Below are positions 1 to 13,500 of a DNA stretch of 64,000 nucleotides, piece by piece. Made by a program: the position numbers and the translations under genes. The stretch comes from Cephalotus follicularis (Eukaryota; Streptophyta; Magnoliopsida; Oxalidales; Cephalotaceae). The notes beneath the pieces are model-generated. The model was given only the letters and a program-made list of their open reading frames with translations, did no database searches and was not told where the DNA came from. The stretch spans positions 186,001 to 250,000 of the forward strand of contig BDDD01001791.1 in NCBI GenBank assembly GCA_001972305.1, read 5' to 3'. Position 1 is the stretch's first letter. Each line of letters starts with the position of its first letter.

Positions 1-2170
1 AGTTTTGATCTTTGTTGTCACAAGGCTTGTTGGCTTGAAAGACATCTTTTCATTTTCACCTTTCAAGGACATCTCCATGTTGTCTATTGGGTATTTCTTG
101 TACATGTTGTTCTCTTCCTGATTCACATTCCAACCCATGAAATCGGACAATGTCTTTGAATTTGGTGTATCTGTCTCTTCCCCAGGGCCTGCTGACGGCG
201 ACGAATCCATTACCGGCTCCTCATTGGATTCTGTCACTGATGTGGCCATTGCATCTGCATACAGGACATCTTCAATCCTAGACATGACTGTGAAAGCCAA
301 GCTTTCTATCACTCTTGAATAGCTCTCTAGAATAGATTGCCCCACATCCTGTAAAGGATTTGATAAGTTAAAAAAAAAAACCTTTCTTTAAAATTGAATA
401 ACTTGTACAAGAAGAAAGATGAAAGAATACTTGCAATCTTATTCTTACCCTATTGTATTGGATCTTGCATATGTCAAGCGATGATTGTGGAAGTCCTGGA
501 AACTGTTGTTTGAGTAGCAGTAAGATGGTTTCTGCTCTCTCTTCAAAAAGTTCCCTCTTCTCCAAGCTCACTGCTGAGCCCCAGGAAGATTTTCCATCCT
601 TATTGTGCATCTTCCTCTCCCAAATCACAATGGAGGCCTCGATCCTGTTCTTGAGGTCAAGCACTTTGTGCTCTGTTGACAAGTCCATCGTTGACAGGAA
701 TTGCTCCGGATCGAAGTACTCAACTGTTATGCTTTTATAGATTGAATCACCAAGGCTTGCTCTTCCGTTCTACCAGAATATAACAAAAAGGATTAACCAA
801 AGTTGCGCAGATTTTTTCGAGGATTAATCAATGAGTTTTCGTGCTTATTTATACCTTTGGAAGAGATTCAATGTAGTTTTCTGGGATCTCCATTTCTGCA
901 AGTACTTGAGCATTTATGGCCATGGCTAATTTCAGGACTTGATTCACTGAATCTTTTTGAAAATGCAGCCATTTTCGTGACATATCTGACAGCCCATTTG
1001 GAGGTACCTTAACAGTGGGAAGCCACCATTTGTCATCCTTTCTCTGAATGTCCCCATTCTCCGCCTCATCGGCATCTCTGGACACATACCAGAATTCATT
1101 CCCGTCTCCGAAGTTATCTAGGTGGCCCTGTTTAAGTAGTATAGTTTGATTAGCAAACACTGGAGCAATCAGAATATATAGAACAAAAGTAATGTGTGCT
1201 ATAAGGCATGGGAATCCAATTACTCACAAGGAGCATAGCATCAAGTTTGCGTAGGGCGGGAATGTTATCCAGCAGATCATTTCTTTGCCTTGTCACCATT
1301 ATCTGTTGAATCATGCAACAAAATTAAGTTCCCTTGTGAGTATTCTAATCCAAATTTGAGTGTGAAGAATTGTTCTTTAGATAGAGGGCAAAAAGGGTCG
1401 TCATTACCTCCAGATTTGTTCCATTACTGGACGTCTGTGAAGGAACAAATTCAACAATATGATCAGCAATTGATAAAAGCCAATCGATTTCTTTTCTCCA
1501 CCTTGCTTTTCTCTCTGGAGACATGGGCTCTAGCCTCGATTTTTCTCCAAAAATAGATGCTGCCATGTTTTTTGAAAAACCGATGCTTCAATATTATAGT
1601 TTGAATAACATAGTCACTGATAGACAAATATAGGAAAGGATTGCAATGTATATATATACCAGCAAGGTTTGTGATGGCATTTGATATAGCCAATGCAGAA
1701 GAAACACCCTTTCCTCCACCTGACATATCTTCACCCAAAAGCAGCTTAGCAAACCTTTCCTTCATGAGTTCATTATCTGATCAAACAAAAATCCAAATTA
1801 AATCCATTGGAATCATTACAAGAAAAGAAAAATGGTTAATTACTATCTAAATTACATGCACCACTATATACATCAATCAACCTGAGGGAGTTCCTATCTT
1901 AGCCCCATTATCATCCAAACGTGAAACAGGACTGTTATCATTACGAGTGAGTGCACATCCTATCTTTTGAATCTCCAAGGGTTTGTCGTCTGGAATCCTC
2001 GACCCTTGACTTCTAAATGCCATCTTATGTTCATCACCATTTTCTGCATCCGTACTACGCTTACTGAGGTTCAAACTGTGAACCTGCTGCCCCGGAATCT
2101 CAAACATTCTCTTGATATGGAAAGATTTCGACTTCTGCATGCTAAGCCCGCGTTCCAATGCTCTAACCAT
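1..2170 (-). CDS. ROPGEF: Rop guanine nucleotide exchange factor (PRONE domain), 3' part missing
   Basis: Activates plant Rho (ROP) GTPases by GDP/GTP exchange at the plasma membrane, usually downstream of receptor-like kinases in polar growth. Seven coding exons are seen on the minus strand: 2170-1882, 1776-1660, 1559-1408, 1302-1228, 1127-855, 769-449 and 348 to the window edge, giving at least 525 residues. The start [15 protein letters not shown] is the first in-frame ATG of the family-like N terminus. PRONE landmarks are [20 protein letters not shown], the W-rich stretch [17 protein letters not shown], and ICKIQYNR joined to [19 protein letters not shown]. The C-terminal tail contains SDFMGWN, a motif typical of RopGEF tails involved in autoregulation. 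The stop codon lies beyond position 1. Which paralogue it is cannot be decided here. The family call is secure; exon borders are by eye. Confidence 0.95.
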
Positions 2171-5100
2171 TGTGGTTTCTTTTTTCTCTTTATTACTTCT
2201 TCTTTGTTTAGGTGATAAACAAGGAAGATTTGGAAATGGAAATTGTGAAAAACCTATAGGGAGTTGTAACAAACTTGTATATATATTTTTTGGTTGCAAA
2301 AATTAAATTGATGATAACCAGTGAGACAACGAAGGAGAAAGAGGAGAATCAACCCCCTTCTCCAAAATGAGGAGTTGGAGAAAAAGGGTTTATCTTTTTT
2401 TAGTTTTTTGTGTGCTTGAAGCAGTTTTTACCTTTTAACAGCAATAGAATCCGTGAGGCATTTTTTGAGAAACAAAAAATGGTTAGGAGGTTGCAAAAGA
2501 GTGTAAACTATAAACAAAAACAATAGTTGCTGTGTATCGAATTTGTTTTAACAAAATGAATGGTTGTTATAAGAAAAACAAAATCAATGGAGAGGAAGGT
2601 GAATGGTAGCAAAAAGCCCGGGAAAGACATACAAAACCATAACGTACTTTTGTTGTCCCTCTTTGTGCCGCTCTCCCTTTTTCTTTCATTGGAAATTACA
2701 TACATAGTATAGTAGCCATGATTTTCAAAATCATTATCCTTTAATATGTGGGCTCATATAGGTATCCACCTCTCCTTGTGAGATTTTTGGGGTTAGCTAG
2801 TGATTTGATTAGACAAATTATAAATATAGACATGACTCTATTTTGGCGAGGAACATACTATACAGTTGGGTTTGGTTCGGTTCCACAATGGTCTATTATA
2901 AAGATTGCTTTTTGGAACACTCACCTTTCTTCAACAACTAACATGCGCCCTTGAAACGAAAGTGTTATGACTCTCATTCTTGTAATGAAAGTGTTATTCC
3001 TTATGTCCCGTTGCATTGGATAGTTTGGATAATTTCTCTTCTTGTACGTGGACAACTCCATTCTCTCGTCCAAACTGATATACATGGGAAAGTGAATATG
3101 TTGGATCATCATATATACTGAATCACTTAAAAAGTTATATTTTACAAATCTAACTGTTGAGTTTGATAATCCATACACGTAAATCATATCTATAAATTTT
3201 TAAGTCGATTGAATACTTCTAATCATTTCGTCTTAATATAATAATATGGACCGTTATAATTAGATATGAGGAAAAACTGATTTCCTTATATATTACTATT
3301 ATTTGCAGTATTATAGAATTTAAACTTTCGATTATAGGATTGTATCGTCACGGTTTTAAAATTTATGACGGCATTAAAACCTTATTTTATTGCAGTAACT
3401 CTTGCTCACAAGATTCCTAAAACATCTAAAAACACACTAAAAAATAAACGATATTTCAAATAACAAATATGAGATTTCTTTTAACACTTTAATAATAAAT
3501 TATTTTTTCAAATACTTGTGACACTTTATAGAGTATTTATTCATTCATGAAAGATATTAAAATTAATCTATACATTTTGTTGATGCAGAAATTTGTTCCA
3601 TAGTCCTCCAGCGTACGGAAGGTTTATTTGTTGGGGAAGATATGACAATGTTCCGAAGAGTATTAGGCGATGGTCTGCTTCTACGTTCTCTGGTTTTCCC
3701 AGTACACACAGTGAATAAACTATCGAAATATCATGAATAGATGATAAAGTTAGTGTTGACAGAAAATAAGAGTGTATATGTTTGAAACAAACTGACCGAT
3801 CTGTGTAAAGTGTTGCAGGGTATATATCATTTTCTTGAATTGTAACCGATCTGTTAACTTTAAGGATGTGAAGTTATTGGTCCCTATGAAATGGCTTGAT
3901 TTATTGGTCATTTCCTTATCTTCTTAAAACTTGCGTTATCTCTTTATGATCATGATTTTAGGTCATTTAATAGAGGAGATATTGACCACGTGTCATTGTC
4001 TTATTTGTTTAGACTATATCAGTTTTTTTTTTCACATCACTTTTTATTATCTAATTACTTTTCATTAAAAAAAGGGTAAAAATACTGACAAATAAACTCG
4101 GGTCTAATGGTCAACGAGAACAACCCCCCAATAGAATTCACTCCTGTTGAATTTGATCTTACTTTCAAGTTTAAAAACTATTCAAACGAGACGAGAAGAA
4201 GTTGATCTTGATTTGAGGTTTATCCAATTTTTAGATCAACAATTACTATCATATTTCCATCCACATTGTAATTAAAATCTGCTGAAAACGAATGCCTACC
4301 TAGCAAAACTATTTAGTTATAATAAATTTCATATGTGGCTAGACATAGGATATGGTGACATTTCAATGTCATTCAATTATCCACTATTTTTCATAAATTA
4401 ATATATACTACTCGAAATATAGATATAAACTCGCAAAACAGTCCCTTAAAGCCTATACATACACGTAAACAAAAACATTAATGGAAAAAATAGAAAACAT
4501 GTTAAGTAAAGAAAAGACAAATTAGGTTGGCAGGATTTGACAGCCCACGTTATGAATGAATGAAAGATGCAATATGTAGTATACAAAAGTAGGCTAATCG
4601 ATTTAAAGGACAACATTCCTCTTCAATATTTTGCTAAACTAGTTTTTAAAGGGTTACATACATTAATTTAGTGGTCCATTCCTTTCATGTTCAAATATTT
4701 AAATAGTTTATTATTTGTCAACAATTGATGACCCTCAATTAAGGACAGTATTTGTAGGTGTGACATTTAAATAGTCTTCCACGAAGGGCTAGGATTAATG
4801 CATGGCAATCGTATGAGACATGTAACAGGGCATGGTTATAAAATTTGACACTAAACTTCAAGGACAAGAGTTGCGACATTGAAGCAAACTATCACTGCAC
4901 ATGTATTTTATATTTGTTTATCACTCTCCTGACATAGATATATTATGGCTGTGGCCAGCTCTACAATTTATTTTAAAAATATTTTACAAGTTTTATACAA
5001 TGAACCACCTCACCCTCTTTTGGATACCTTTTCGTCTATGGCATCCAAATACAAAACTATTGGCATTTGTCGTGGTCTTGACAAGATATTTTGATTTCAT

Positions 5101-6689
5101 ACCAGAATAAGCTAACGTTAAAATTTCAGAGATGGTCCTATATATGGATATGGCTTAATAATATTAATTAATTAGAATTCAAAGTTGAGCTAATGTTTGC
5201 TTTTTGTGAGGTGAAAATTTTGAATTCAAACAATGGATGACATTAATCATGTTAACAACCACAAGAAGAAAAAGAAGCGGTTACAATTAATTACATTTAT
5301 TTACGATGGGTACCTAAACTATAAAAATTCAATACAGATAGATGCAATGCAAGGGTCCTGTGACTACATTAATTAAACAATGTCATCTCATTTGGGTAGT
5401 TTACCAATTTCCATTCTAAGTACTGTATAAATAATTAGGTGACAGATATTGTTAAAATTTTCAAGGTGATTTGGACCAGAATAGCTGTAACTTCTCTTCT
5501 CAATGTCATTTTTTTTTTTTTTTGCCAAATCTTATTACCTTCACTTCATTCAATATTGATCCTCCGTTATTCTAAACTCCAAGTTATAAATTTCTCTACT
5601 TATTTTGAGAATTTGATTATGCAAAGAATTTACAACTAAATTGTTACACTATTAAGATCAAGAGCGTATTCTCTCTACACTTATTTTTTTAAAATTTTTT
5701 ATTTTCATACTCTTTCATACTTAATTTTTTATTATATCATATAATTATATTTTTCATATTAAATCGTTGAATATTATTTATTATTTAAATATATCATGCA
5801 TATCAATTTTTAAGTCGATCAAAAATCTATAAGTATTTTTTTGAATAAGAAACTATTTGACGGTACATATAAAAGACTATATAATAATCGAATTTGTTAT
5901 ATAGTTTTTAATTTTATATATATAAAAAAAATCATACAAAAAAGAGTATCCAGATAAAATTCAACGATTAGATTTAAAATATATAATTATATGTTACGAT
6001 AAAAAAGTAAATATAAAGAAATATAGAGATGATGAATATGAAAAAGAGATATGGATCAAAATTATCATGTCTAGGCAAGATATGTATATTTTAAAATTAA
6101 TCAGATATCTTTAATTACAATTTTTTTTTGTACAAAAATTAAAACCGTGTTCTATTTTTCTGATATATATTATAAATATCGTCAATTGACTCAAAATTAA
6201 CGTACTGCTCCAATGTAAAACACAAAATGCTATATAAAAGTAGCATGAAAAAGCAAATTGCACAGTGTCAGTTTCCCTCCTCAAGCTGTTGAACAGACTC
6301 TGCAACACAAACGCGTACGGCAATGAAACCATGCTCCCATTACTCACAACAACTAATCTCTCTAGGATTCTCATTGTCCCAAAAATCCCAATAAACTTCA
6401 AAAACAATAAATTTTGTACACGTTATCATATCTTACAACCTCTGTGTTGCTTCAAGTGGGTTATTGGTAACACAACTCAAAGTCAATGCACCCACTGTTT
6501 TCTCCATCTTCTGCAGATCCGAGACTGAGTCTTTGTTAGCTCACTCGCAGGTGACATGTCTATGAAACTGATAATGGGTCTTTAATCGTTGTTGCTTTTG
6601 TGATTGTTTTACCTACACTTTCTCATCTGGGTCCTCTTTTTTCTCTCTTTGGTTTTCTTTTGATTCTTTTGTTTTTGCTGGATGGATGC

Positions 6690-6690
<1 letters not shown>
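2171..6690. other. AT-rich intergenic region
   Basis: About 4.5 kb between divergently transcribed RopGEF and the DUF4378 gene, so it holds both promoters. I see no convincing reading frame; the small ORFs have no recognisable motif. A less AT-rich patch at about 3590-3720 follows an AT-rich run, but it has stops in every frame and was not identified. Confidence 0.6.
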
Positions 6691-6693
<3 letters not shown>

Positions 6694-6731
<38 letters not shown>

Positions 6732-6739
6732 TGAGAGAG
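6694..6739 (+). repeat. GA microsatellite in putative 5' leader
   Basis: A (GA)n run with a few interruptions, just upstream of the leader exon of the DUF4378 gene. GA/CT-rich leaders are common in plant genes; this run may lie in the 5' UTR. Confidence 0.85.
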
Positions 6740-6743
6740 AATT

Positions 6744-7420
6744 ATGTTGATCAATGCTGAGGAACTACTACCTGGAAATTCAGGTACTCATGTATGATAT
6801 TTGCGTGAAAAGGTTATATTTTGCTCCTCTTTTGTCTCTTTTCGATTATTTTATACAATGGTTATCTATGCTACTATCAAAGCGTTTAATTGGGTTTTGA
6901 TACTAGTTTTTATGTTTTTCAACTTTGTGAGTTGATATTTCATGTTTGAATCCATCAACTCCAATTTTTAATTTTTAATTTTTAAATTTTAAATTTTAAA
7001 TAAAAAAGTAAGAGCTTGCATGATTGATCAGTACCTTCAATGAGGAATCTCTGATGAATTTGACATTAACCCTATGGAAGTACCCGGTGACCCATGTGTG
7101 AAAAATTCAGAGCAGAATGATCTTTTTATTGTTTTTATTGGCATTAGTTTTTTTTTATTTTGGCTGCAACTGATCATGTAATTTTCTCATGTTTATATAT
7201 CATCCAGAGCTGAACAAGTGTTATTTTTGTCTCTAGCAATCAATCTTCAAAGAGGTCTGATTGGAAAGTATTTTAAGAATTTCTTTTTGAGATTGGTGTA
7301 TTGCTTCTCAGGATGTTAAATATTAATGGCGTGTCTTTTGTCAATGTGATTTGTGCCACAGGAAATGCCTCAAGAGAGTCTGAGATCAGTTGTCTACAGA
7401 CCGTTTATCAAATGCAATGA
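6744..7420 (+). promoter_or_regulatory. Candidate upstream ORF across a leader intron
   Basis: An ATG at 6744 opens a frame that meets a good donor (CAG|GTACTC) after 6783. Joined to the acceptor before 7362 it continues out of frame with the main protein and ends at TGA 7418-7420, giving a 32-residue peptide that overlaps the main ATG at 7365. If the transcript begins upstream of 6744 with this splice, the uORF would reduce initiation at the main ATG. The splice is inferred from dinucleotides only. Confidence 0.4.
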
Positions 7421-10400
7421 TTCAAATGGAGTTGTAGAGTGTGGAACAATCAGAAAATCCAAACGTGGTTACCCGAAGATGGAACGTAAGATCAAAAGCC
7501 AAAGGGCACTGAAGAACCCCAAGAAATCATTGGCATCCAAGGCGGAGACAGAGGAGATGATCAGTAGCACAGAAGAATTTCATAGTCCATCTTCCATTCA
7601 GTTAATGGAGGTTTCTAGAGGAGCTAAGAAGCTGAATCATTTGATTGACTCATGGTATAATGGCCCCAAATTCGATGGGCAGTCTAAAGATATTGCCAAA
7701 GACTTGTTGAAAGGAGCTCTAGATCTGCAAGAGTCTCTAATCATGCTTGGCAAGTTGCAAGAAGCTTCGCAATACATGGCTCAGTTGAGAAGAAGTCAGA
7801 AGGAGAAGTCCGAAAGAAGAATAACAGATGAAATGGAGATTGAGAGAACCACTTCGAAGCGCTTCAATGAACAAAATTACCAAATGGGATCTCAAAGGCC
7901 TTGGCTTTCAGCTGAGGGGTCTTCAAGGGACTGCATTGGGGAGCTCAAGAAAGTGATCAGAGAGAGCTTTGCAAGACAAAATCTTTTACAAAACACAATC
8001 ACTGAAGATGGTATTTTCTTTCAGCAAAGGAACATTGACTCGGCTTCAGATATCCCATCCACAAGCTCGAGCCAATCTTCTGTAGTTTATAGCAACAACT
8101 TTGTATCTACTGACTTTTCTGTTTCATCAGAAGCTCTCCCAAAGAAGGTAAAACGCTCGAATTTGATTGCCAAGCTTATGGGTCTTGAAGAACTCTCCAC
8201 AAAACCGACACAGACCACTCTACTGAAAAAAATGGAGAGTCAGAAAATAATGAATCAGCGGAAACCTATAGTCAGTATTGATAAGCTGAATATAAGGAGG
8301 CCTCAGTCTTTAGTTCAGAAGGAAGGTCCAGGGGAGACGACACTGAAGGAGATCCTTGAATCTATGCAGTACAAAGGACTTCTCAAAAGCAACTCTGTTA
8401 AGGAGCCTAGGTATAATTCCCACCAGTACAGTGATTCCTATTCCAGAGGGAGGTTAAGTGATAATGTCCCACCAATAGTGCTTATAAAACCTGTGCATGT
8501 TCCATACCCGGAGTTGGAAGAGCCTCTGGCACCAAGTTTTCTGGAAGAGGGATCTTTCAATACAAAGATGATGCTCAGAAGACCAAAAGGAAAAGGAAAG
8601 CCTCCTTCCAAGTCGATTGGCCTCAGTGAAGCATCTTTGAATCCCAACAAGACGCACAGAAAAATGGAAGAAGAAGATAGACCAGTGAAAAGGCTTACCA
8701 AGAAAGAAGCAGCTAATTACTGCAAAGAAATAGCAAAACCAGAAGATAAAGTAATCAAAATTGAAGAGAAGAGTTCCAATAAAATGAAAGCTTCTGGCCA
8801 TGTAACTCACCAACCACAGAAAAAAGATACAAGAGACAAGCAAGTCGATAAGATTCCAAAGTTGAGTAGCGCTGTCAGGAATCCAGAAGAGAAGGAGACT
8901 ATAAAACTTAAAAGTATGGCAAAATCTCAAGATCAACAAAAGGTGACAGCTACAAATCCTAGAAAGCCCAAGCAAGTATCAAACACTACAATGCATCGAA
9001 TTCCCCTGCAACAAAGTACCACCCCAAGTATGTCCATAAAACACAAGACACAAACTATAATACATAAGTCCACTGAGCGGAAAAGGAGTACATTAAGAAC
9101 GGAAAAGCTAGTCAGTGAGCCTAAACCAGCTAAACTAAATGTGAGTCTTTCTTTTTATTGTGACATGTACACCTCTATCTACTATCTTTCGAAATTCTAG
9201 TTTTTTTTTTTAAATTAGACTTGGCCACAGAAGTTAATCTATTAAAGAAGGACATGTAATTGGTCTGAGAAAATTGATGCAATGTATCTTCTTTGCAGAC
9301 TGAGAATTTAGGATGCAGCGAAGATGGCAAGAACATTGATCATTCACATGAAGATGACTTGGTTGAGAAGAGGGTCAACCATCAATGTGAAAATGACCCA
9401 CTCATGATGAAAAACTGGACTGGTTTGGCAGATCAACTGCCTACTCAGGAGATAACAGACATAGCTGAACTCCAGATTGAAGGTAGCTTCTTTCCCAAAC
9501 ACCAGTAATTTCTTCGTGTAATGACCAAAGTGTATTAAGTAATGACTAGCTATGGTGATGCTGGGGAAGTAAGCGAACTTATATTTACATACGTCAACCA
9601 CATCTTTGTTTACAAATGTGCATATTGCGATGCCTTAGTATGTGTTTTACATTTTGCATGTTTTAATCAAAACCTAGTAGACATCTAAGAGATGACACTT
9701 TTTTTGTACAGTGATGTCCCATCTCTAACAAGAGTTTGCAAAGAATGATATTTTTTTTGGAAATAAATGTCAAAGTTCATGGAACAAATTCCAGTTATCA
9801 ATCTCAGACAATCATGTAGCTAAAAACTCATGAATCATGAAGTGGAAATATGCTCTGGTCCCATTTTCTACAGAGTATCAAAATATTACGGAGTGGAAAT
9901 CTTCAGTTGTTGGTGGGATGAAGTTATAATTGACACAGACAAAGAAAATTAATATTTTCATCGTAATGGAGTAAATGATTGGAACCTGTACAAAAACTTG
10001 CATGTAAAAGCTGTGTTATTCTTAAGTTGATGAAATAGTGGTGTAGTTCTCTGTAGCTGGAAAAATAATGGTACGTGTTTCAATTCGGGAGAGTATACCA
10101 TTGTATTCTGCTTAAAATGAGTTATTTATGCTACTCACCATGTATCACTGCAGAATATTGCAATAACAGCCAGAGCTCCTCTTGTGATGATATGAGGCCA
10201 ATCTCTTTATATGGGAGGGACCCTCAGTCTTCTGAAGTTTATAAATACACAAGTCACATAGGAACGGAGAGTAAAAGCATCAAAACTGGAATCAATCTAA
10301 GAAGACTGCTTTCAAGCAGTCCATCATTTCTCAGTCATGCAGGCGAGCTTTTTGACCTCGATGCGAATACTTTTACAATTTTGGAAGCATCTGACAAAGA

Positions 10401-10788
10401 TGATTTTGGGGATGCCAACTTGAGATTCACCATGGACTGTGCAAATGAATTCATTGAACGGAAAAGTCTTCCTGATTCACGAACAGTCCATCCTCTGTTG
10501 CCAACCTGCTCTTGGAATTCAAAAATCTCTCTTTCTCTAGATCAGTTGTTGGTTGAAATCTGTAACGGGGTCGAGGCTCTCGGAAGCTATGGTAAACCTG
10601 CTAGTGAGAATCTTCATACTGATAGTCTTTCTGCGATTTTGGAGAGAGATATAAGGTGCAAAGGAATGGTTAGTGGACTATGGGATATGGGTTGGAGGAA
10701 TGGATTTTCTGTGAATGTAGTTGAGCAAATTGTGTATGACATAGAGAAACTAATTTTAGATGGATTGATTGATGAGCTTTTCAGGTAA
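7365..10788 (+). CDS. LONGIFOLIA/TRM-like protein (DUF3741 and DUF4378)
   Basis: Three coding exons, 7365-9140, 9299-9482 and 10154-10788, join in frame to 864 residues. The start MPQESLRSVVYRPF follows an intron acceptor at 7360-7361. Near residue 265 is SNLIAKLMGLEEL, the short DUF3741-associated motif of LONGIFOLIA/TRM proteins. The C terminus, from about SLDQLLVEICNG through WDMGWRNGFS to LILDGLIDELFR, is a DUF4378 domain. The middle is highly basic and low complexity. TRM family members bind the TON1-TRM-PP2A complex and organise cortical microtubules; that function is inferred from family membership, not shown here. The 3' exon sits about 670 bp past exon 2. I cannot assign a TRM number. 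The neighbouring dynein light chain gene converges on it. Confidence 0.85.
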
Positions 10789-11835
10789 TTGGTGCTTTAG
10801 GTGCTCTTTTCCTGTAAATAGGCAACTTCAGTGCATATGAGCTGATCTAAAACATTAACCAGCCATACTTGGTTACATGTCTTGTATGTGGGTTGAAAGA
10901 TGTAAAAATTTGTATATATCGTTGAATGCATTTTTAATCTGCATTAATTCAATCCCGAGTTAAGTGTTCAGATCAATCTACTCACCACATGTTTTGACAT
11001 ACGCATCCTTAGGATTACCAAGTTTGGGCGATCAATTTCATGCAGTGTTTCTGTGGACAATTGCAAAATCATATAGTTGTTCAAACTCATTGCCATCATA
11101 ACAATCCCTTACTTTGAGAACTCAGAAGCAAAGAATGACCTATTTATGACTGAACCCATAACTGTTCGGTTTAAAAGATGTACTTTGATAGTGCTAATTT
11201 GAAAAGACTTGGTGACAGCAACAGGGCTACTGTTAGTTTTATGTAACGGGTCTTTATCCCAGCCTTAAAGTGAAAGCCGATAACGAAGGAAGAGGCCCTT
11301 AATAATCCTTTCATATAATTCTACATCTGACCCCAAATCCTACCTGCCTGGTGCCGCTCCAATCATTTAGATGTTATGCATATATAAGTTAAAAAGGTTC
11401 ACTGAAGCTTACAGTGTCATATTCCCTTGCTTTGACTAGCTGCCCAATAATACAGTTGTCTTTAACAGTTCACTCCACGAATTGGAATTTGCCAGCACAG
11501 TTAGAAGCAACTAATTCGAGTGAAAGTTGGAACAAGATAACAAGCAATAATTGAAAAAGTGAACCCATTAAAATTAAAAACTGCAGAATTGTCAGTGTGG
11601 TGTCAGATGTGCTTAGCTGCCCAAGAAAGGAGAAGCTAATTATTGATATTGTGATAAGAAGGAAATCGTGCAGTTTCTTTCCTCTACCTATTCTGATTCG
11701 AATAAAACTATAACCAGCATCAATTAGCTCAACAATTAATGTTCTAACTAAAAAATACTTGATACTTCAAGCACAAAAGAAAAATAGAAGTGTGAGTTTG
11801 CTAGACATATGTACATGGAGTATTGGTTGCTGCTA
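10789..11835. other. Convergent intergenic spacer
   Basis: Contains the 3' ends of the DUF4378 gene (plus strand) and the dynein light chain gene (minus strand). No coding segment, repeat array or RNA gene was recognised. Confidence 0.6.
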
Positions 11836-12268
11836 TTAAGAAGCAGCTCCCTTGAAGATAAGGAAATAGAGGGTTCCCAGTGCAAAATAAATGAAAGTCT
11901 CTTGTGTATGAGTGAAGTAACATCCAAAATTTGAGCCCACCACACATTGCCATGCACCCCCATAAATCTTGTCAAATTCCTGCAAATGTTAATTCACAGA
12001 ATTCCCATAAACTAACACATTTAAACCTGGTATCGTTTACTCATTTACATCAAAGTAACTAACAGCAAAGACCTTTGAACCAAAGGGTAGCACAAGAAAT
12101 GGTAGTAGACTATATAGTAGTAACATATACCTTTTTTATGTGGGCAGCAATTGATATGCAATCAAGAACATCATAGAGATCAAGGGCCCGAGATGCACAA
12201 GCCATGGCATGGATCTGCATCTTCACTGGCATATCTGTCTCCTTTATCATAGCTTTTCCTTCCAACAT
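11836..12268 (-). CDS. LC8-type dynein light chain
   Basis: Small two-exon gene, exons 12268-12131 and 11979-11836, joining in phase 0 to 93 residues. The protein starts MLEGKAMIKETDMPVKMQ. Exon 1 ends with DLYDVLDCISIAAHIKK. Exon 2 starts with EFDKIYGGAWQCVVGSNFG and ends FLIFKGAAS, which is the LC8/DYNLL fold: an amphipathic helix, then the GxxWQCVVGxxFGxxxTH strand that forms the dimer and ligand groove, then the terminal beta strands. Plants lack dynein heavy chains, so these proteins act as dimerising hubs rather than motor subunits. FGCYFTHTQ differs mildly from the common FGCFFTHSK, and ALGTLYFLIFKG from the common LETLNFLIFKG. An in-frame ATG at MPVKM is an alternative start. The length is usual for the family. 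Confidence 0.93.
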
Positions 12269-13500
12269 CCCTCTCTGTAGTATCTTACAAAGGGATTCTT
12301 TCTTTATATGTTGTAGGACGTTCTGTACTGTTCTAAGAGACTATGATTCTAAAGTACAATACACAGACACCCGAACCAGAAACTTCCCTGTCCCAAAAAT
12401 ATATATGATATGAGCAGCTCATATAAGGTTGTGTTAGTAGCACATATTTGATTTTATGATTTTCACTGCTCATCTAACGCTGAAAATTGAAATTACTAAA
12501 TAATTTTTTTCTTTTAAACATACTCTTACACATAAGAGTTTCACGAAACCCGTCGAAAATCATCAAATATACATTAATTTTAAAAAAATTTAAAAATTCT
12601 TGCGATAAGTCTCGTTGCTCACACATGCACACAGATATATATATAAAGAGTGTGTGATATGATCGTGTCATTATCGAGACTTGTGAATTATATTTTTTTA
12701 TATTTTGATCCATTATATTTATAGATATATATTTATAGATCGTGTAACTCAATTTTTAAATTAATCGATATTTATAAATATGTTTTTTATACATAACAAA
12801 TTCAATCGTTATATAATTTTTATATATATCATTAAATAATTACTTATTCAATAACATATTTATAGATATACAATTGACTTAAAAATTAGAATGCATAATC
12901 TATAAATATACAAATCTATTTCTTAAGGCAAGTGTCCAAAGACGAGAACAAAATGGGAGTGAGCATCGTGAGAGAGATAATCACAACATCAGAATGAATG
13001 AATGCAACATAAATAGACTAATATACTTTCAGTCATGATTGTCCAAGCAAGTATGCATTTGTAATTTAGAGAGATACTAGACAGAAAGTTCTTCAAACCT
13101 AAGCCTTTTCTATGTAGCATTGTTAACGATGGAGTCACACATGTATATGCTAGGCTATGAACCCTTATCAATTTGTTTTTAATTCAAAGTGATTTACTCT
13201 TCTCATCAAAGAACTATGATCATGATCTTTATCACAATATTTATATATAATTAGATAGATTTTAAGAAATAAGTAATTTTAAATTTTGACATATATGATC
13301 TATATAAATAGAATATTAAATCCGATTATACTTATATAAATATGAAACATAACATTGATAATATTGGAAACTCATTCACATATATGACTTGAAAATTTGC
13401 CGAACACATGTAAGTAAATAGAATATAAAATCTAATAATTAAATATTTAAAATATTAAGCTAATAATTATATTGTGTCAAATATTTATATAGTGAATTAT
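12269..13500. other. AT-rich upstream region of the dynein light chain gene
   Basis: Promoter side of the minus-strand dynein light chain gene. It is AT-rich with many TATA-like tracts; no coding segment recognised. Confidence 0.5.

Noticed and set aside
6111-6528. Small opposing ORFs before the DUF4378 gene
   Set aside because: Both strands are open over the same interval with low-complexity products; no family signature.
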